From assembly GCF_030499515.1 (NCBI RefSeq), contig NZ_JASTWJ010000001.1:8660001-8724000 (forward strand): DNA of 64,000 bases; not shown here. The letters are read 5' to 3'. Source of the stretch: Streptomyces sp. DT2A-34. Lineage in GTDB: Bacteria; Actinomycetota; Actinomycetes; Streptomycetales; Streptomycetaceae. Below are more notes on the stretch, generated by a model that was given only the letters and a program-made list of their open reading frames with translations, ran no database searches and was not told the DNA's origin. The stretch's first letter is position 1.

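Overview
The window is high-GC actinobacterial DNA, almost certainly Streptomyces. Codons end mostly in G or C, GTG starts and ATGA/GTGA overlaps are frequent, and the families present (SpoIIE phosphatase with its own kinase-like domain, Lsr2, IS701/IS481 elements) fit that genus. It falls into three blocks.

Block 1 (about 1-8335) looks like ordinary chromosomal accessory DNA. It holds a frameshifted NAD-dependent sugar epimerase/reductase and a peptide deformylase on the + strand. On the - strand lies a tightly coupled gene row: APH-type kinase, a 21-codon mini-gene, MFS exporter, SAM methyltransferase, methyltransferase-Nudix fusion, PIG-L deacetylase, MazG-like protein and nitrilase-family amidohydrolase. 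Two mini-genes with strong ribosome binding sites and GTGA overlaps sit in this row. The row resembles a small-molecule or small-peptide tailoring operon; its product is unknown. The block ends at an ABC exporter cut off just before its signature motif, which marks a recombination junction near 8330.

Block 2 (about 8335-25660) is a mosaic of plasmid or integrative-element parts. It has a ribbon-helix-helix partition-type protein beside a repeat-rich gene-free stretch that resembles a centromere, an integrase stump, an IS701-type insertion with 4-bp flanking repeats, a SpoIIE-type phosphatase, and a 1.26-kb gene-free stretch with three DnaA-box sequences and clustered CCGTACCC boxes. Further along are an Lsr2 homologue, a truncated RecJ/DHH gene, and a transfer-like cluster (two-helix membrane protein, single-pass membrane protein, and a lysozyme plus CHAP cell-wall hydrolase), then an XRE regulator and two IS481 remnants. 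Several genes are frameshifted or cut, so the element looks decayed, or the assembly has indels.

Block 3 (25678-64000 and beyond) is one open reading frame on the - strand, 12,759 codons from its first in-window Met and still open at the window edge. I found no cysteine in it. Along its length are a pertussis/scabin-like ADP-ribosyltransferase (ART), a metzincin-like protease domain, a large unrecognised helical domain, an OmpA-like domain, a very large beta-rich module, a second metzincin, acidic tandem repeats, four tandem ART modules, and two more large beta-rich modules, the last a paralogue of the first. A single-pass Ala/Pro-rich membrane protein follows 19 bases downstream. The likely reading is a giant secreted or surface polytoxin carrying at least five ART and two protease warheads, next to a mobile element with envelope-crossing genes. 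The toxic function and the delivery route are inferences. The N-terminus, which should hold any secretion signal, lies outside the window.
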